The notes under the pieces are model-generated. The model was given only the letters and a program-made list of their open reading frames with translations. It was not told the DNA's origin and did no database searches. Source: Planctomycetota bacterium (lineage in GTDB: Bacteria; Planctomycetota; UBA1135; UBA2386). Taken from it: a DNA stretch of 64,000 nucleotides. The stretch is taken from positions 627,620 through 691,619 of the forward strand of contig JACKIC010000002.1 of assembly GCA_020638655.1 (NCBI GenBank), in the 5' to 3' direction. Shown here piece after piece: positions 63,701-64,000 of this stretch. The number at the start of each line of letters is the position of its first letter. The stretch's first letter is position 1. The translations under genes were made by a program, and so were the position numbers.

Positions 63701-64000
63701 CACGAGGTCCCACTGCTGCAGGCTCGGCACCATTGCCGCCACCGGCCGCCGCGTATCCTTGGGCGGCTTCATGCCGGACAGCACCTCGGGGGTCAGCGGC
63801 CAGCCGGTGTGCAGCGCGCGGTTGGTGAGCAGGTAGAGATCGAGCTTGCCGTCGCCGTCGTAGTCGGCGAACGCGGCCATCATCGACGCCGCGGCGATGT
63901 CGAGGCCGAAGCGCGCGCCCTGTTCCTCGAACGTGCCGTCGCCGCGGTTGACGTAGAGCAGGTTCTTGGCCTCGAGGTTGCAGACGTAGAGGTCGAGGTC
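60782..64000 (-). CDS. FG-GAP/VCBS repeat protein with ASPIC/UnbV domain (N-terminus beyond right edge)
   Basis: The frame stays open to base 64000, so the start is outside. Over 1072 visible residues there are many D-x-D-G-D-G calcium-binding FG-GAP/VCBS repeats (AAFADYDGDGKLDLYLL, DAGDIDGDGRLDFLVADMSM, LVDLDGDGDLDVVVGNFNDT, ADVDGDGQDDVFVGGAHGQA) and an ASPIC/UnbV domain with NRFGIGARVEATLADGRRLL and WLSRGYLSGQNPEVHFGLGA. The repeats form a beta-propeller outside the cell. Such proteins are multi-copy in planctomycetes and have no confirmed function. Its end is 15 bp from the convergent histidine-kinase gene. Confidence 0.9.
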   Translation of the reverse strand, partial: DLDLYVCNLEAKNLLYVNRGDGTFEEQGARFGLDIAAASMMAAFADYDGDGKLDLYLLTNRALHTGWPLTPEVLSGMKPPKDTRRPVAAMVPSLQQWDLVHRLENEGKLRWSSDLPAELREHFLVFGGKAFMTGEPDRLLRQVDGRFVDVTADSGIGAGADKYGMGLSATWWDYDADGHPDLYVANDLESPDTLYHNQGDGTFRDVTAEVLPHTAYYGMGSDAGDIDGDGRLDFLVADMSMTTHEKAKVLMGDMNRQRDFLIGARPPQYMRNALLLNTGAGPFQEAGILAKASSTDWTWSVLFGDLDDDGRLDLFATNGIARFDMDPDLDLRVKKLWAEQRQQAAIDLIQNVRKVPEKNLALRNTGDLQFAKTGGDWGLDLEAVSHGAALVDLDGDGDLDVVVGNFNDTAAVYENRGTDGHALVVALRGQVSNRFGIGARVEATLADGRRLLRENWLSRGYLSGQNPEVHFGLGAADKVASLRVRWPSGHVQELTDIAADQRLVITEPAGAPTKAPPPAPAACTFEAAGAPTFEHRENAFDEYVAQPLLPAAVSRLGPGLACADVDGDGQDDVFVGGAHGQAGALFFADGSGWREQPGPWQQDANCEDLAALWLDYDGDGDLDLFVASGGAEVPQGDPALRDRIYRNDGKGKFVRDDGVLPKVFESSGHAATADFDGDGDLDLFVAGRLVPGMFPDAPSSHLYRNDGGHFNDVTETVAPALATAGMVTSALFTDADGDGDLDLLLAAHWQPVRLLVNDGGKFVDGTEAAGLAAHRGWWNSLVAWDVDRDGDLDYVAGNQGLNTKYKATPEHPARLYFGDFDDNGTRDLVEAKYEGDRLLPVRGRSCSSQAMPFLATKFETYQQFAKSTLSQIYTDQKLQQCGELVATTMASCLLRNDGKGHFTVEELPRRAQLAPIFGMVVSGDLLLCADDSYAPEPETGRHDGGTGLVLRAGKDGLEVVPPSEHGLCFLGDRKALTVARGAGGTANYLFSCNDGPMRAFRRGRTVDLPAGTRLAARCGARVVFELDGGGQQVAELAAGSGYLSQSMTLVWPEGARRAKVRWRDGTETVVQR

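Overview
This is a GC-rich bacterial chromosome segment with almost every base in a gene and mixed gene orientation. The gene content fits a member of the Planctomycetota or a related lineage. Evidence includes long exported proteins with carboxypeptidase-regulatory-like domains, an ECF-type sigma factor fused to such a domain through a membrane helix, an FG-GAP/ASPIC-UnbV protein, a glycine-rich RRM protein, a DUF3500 protein and an adenosylcobalamin-type ribonucleotide reductase. The taxonomic call is inference only; there is no rRNA in the window.

Layout. 1-10.3 kb: the N-terminal part of a molybdopterin oxidoreductase runs off the left edge, and its likely electron-transfer/membrane partner (a PsrB-PsrC-type fusion) lies at 8.8-10.3 kb. 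Between them are a CBS-domain protein, a small Cys-rich protein, an exported regulatory-like protein, the sigma-factor fusion and an exported esterase. 10.6-17.4 kb: RRM protein, an intergenic hairpin-repeat array, M1 lipoprotein peptidase, a BNR-repeat secreted protein and another regulatory-like protein. 17.6-23.6 kb: infC, a fused E2-E1 2-oxoglutarate dehydrogenase, a DUF3500 protein, and an orphan ExbD bracketed by a palindromic repeat. 23.7-28.9 kb: a compact ferredoxin/thioesterase/hydrolase operon opposite a DapA-family/aldehyde-dehydrogenase pair and two unknown proteins. 29-35.7 kb: nrdJ, then a sulfur-transfer group (cysteine desulfurase-like, ThiF/MoeB-like, 7Fe ferredoxin).

35.9-42.3 kb and 50.3-54.1 kb are two parts of a surface-polysaccharide locus. 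The first has a glycosyltransferase, a UDP-GlcNAc 2-epimerase, a Wzx-type flippase, an alpha/alpha-toroid-like protein and an ATP-grasp ligase. The second has a hexapeptide acetyltransferase, a Gfo/Idh/MocA dehydrogenase, and a DegT aminotransferase fused to a degenerate 2-epimerase domain. Together the second set resembles the WbpB/WbpE/WbpD route to diacetamido-uronic acids. Between the two parts are two secreted proteins with a shared PcRGLX/YetA-like N-terminal pattern, a WD40-like secreted protein, and a tRNA-Leu(UAG).

The most unusual spot is 46.5-47.8 kb. A 13-bp copy of the tRNA-Leu 3' end lies 1.2 kb downstream of the tRNA. The interval between the two copies holds a MNT/HEPN toxin-antitoxin pair whose HEPN toxin gene carries an in-frame TAG where the family normally has a sense codon. 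It looks like a minimal tRNA-targeted island with an inactivated toxin.

54.1-64 kb: a membrane protein, gcvP, a CHASE/PAS hybrid histidine kinase, and an FG-GAP/ASPIC-UnbV protein cut by the right edge.
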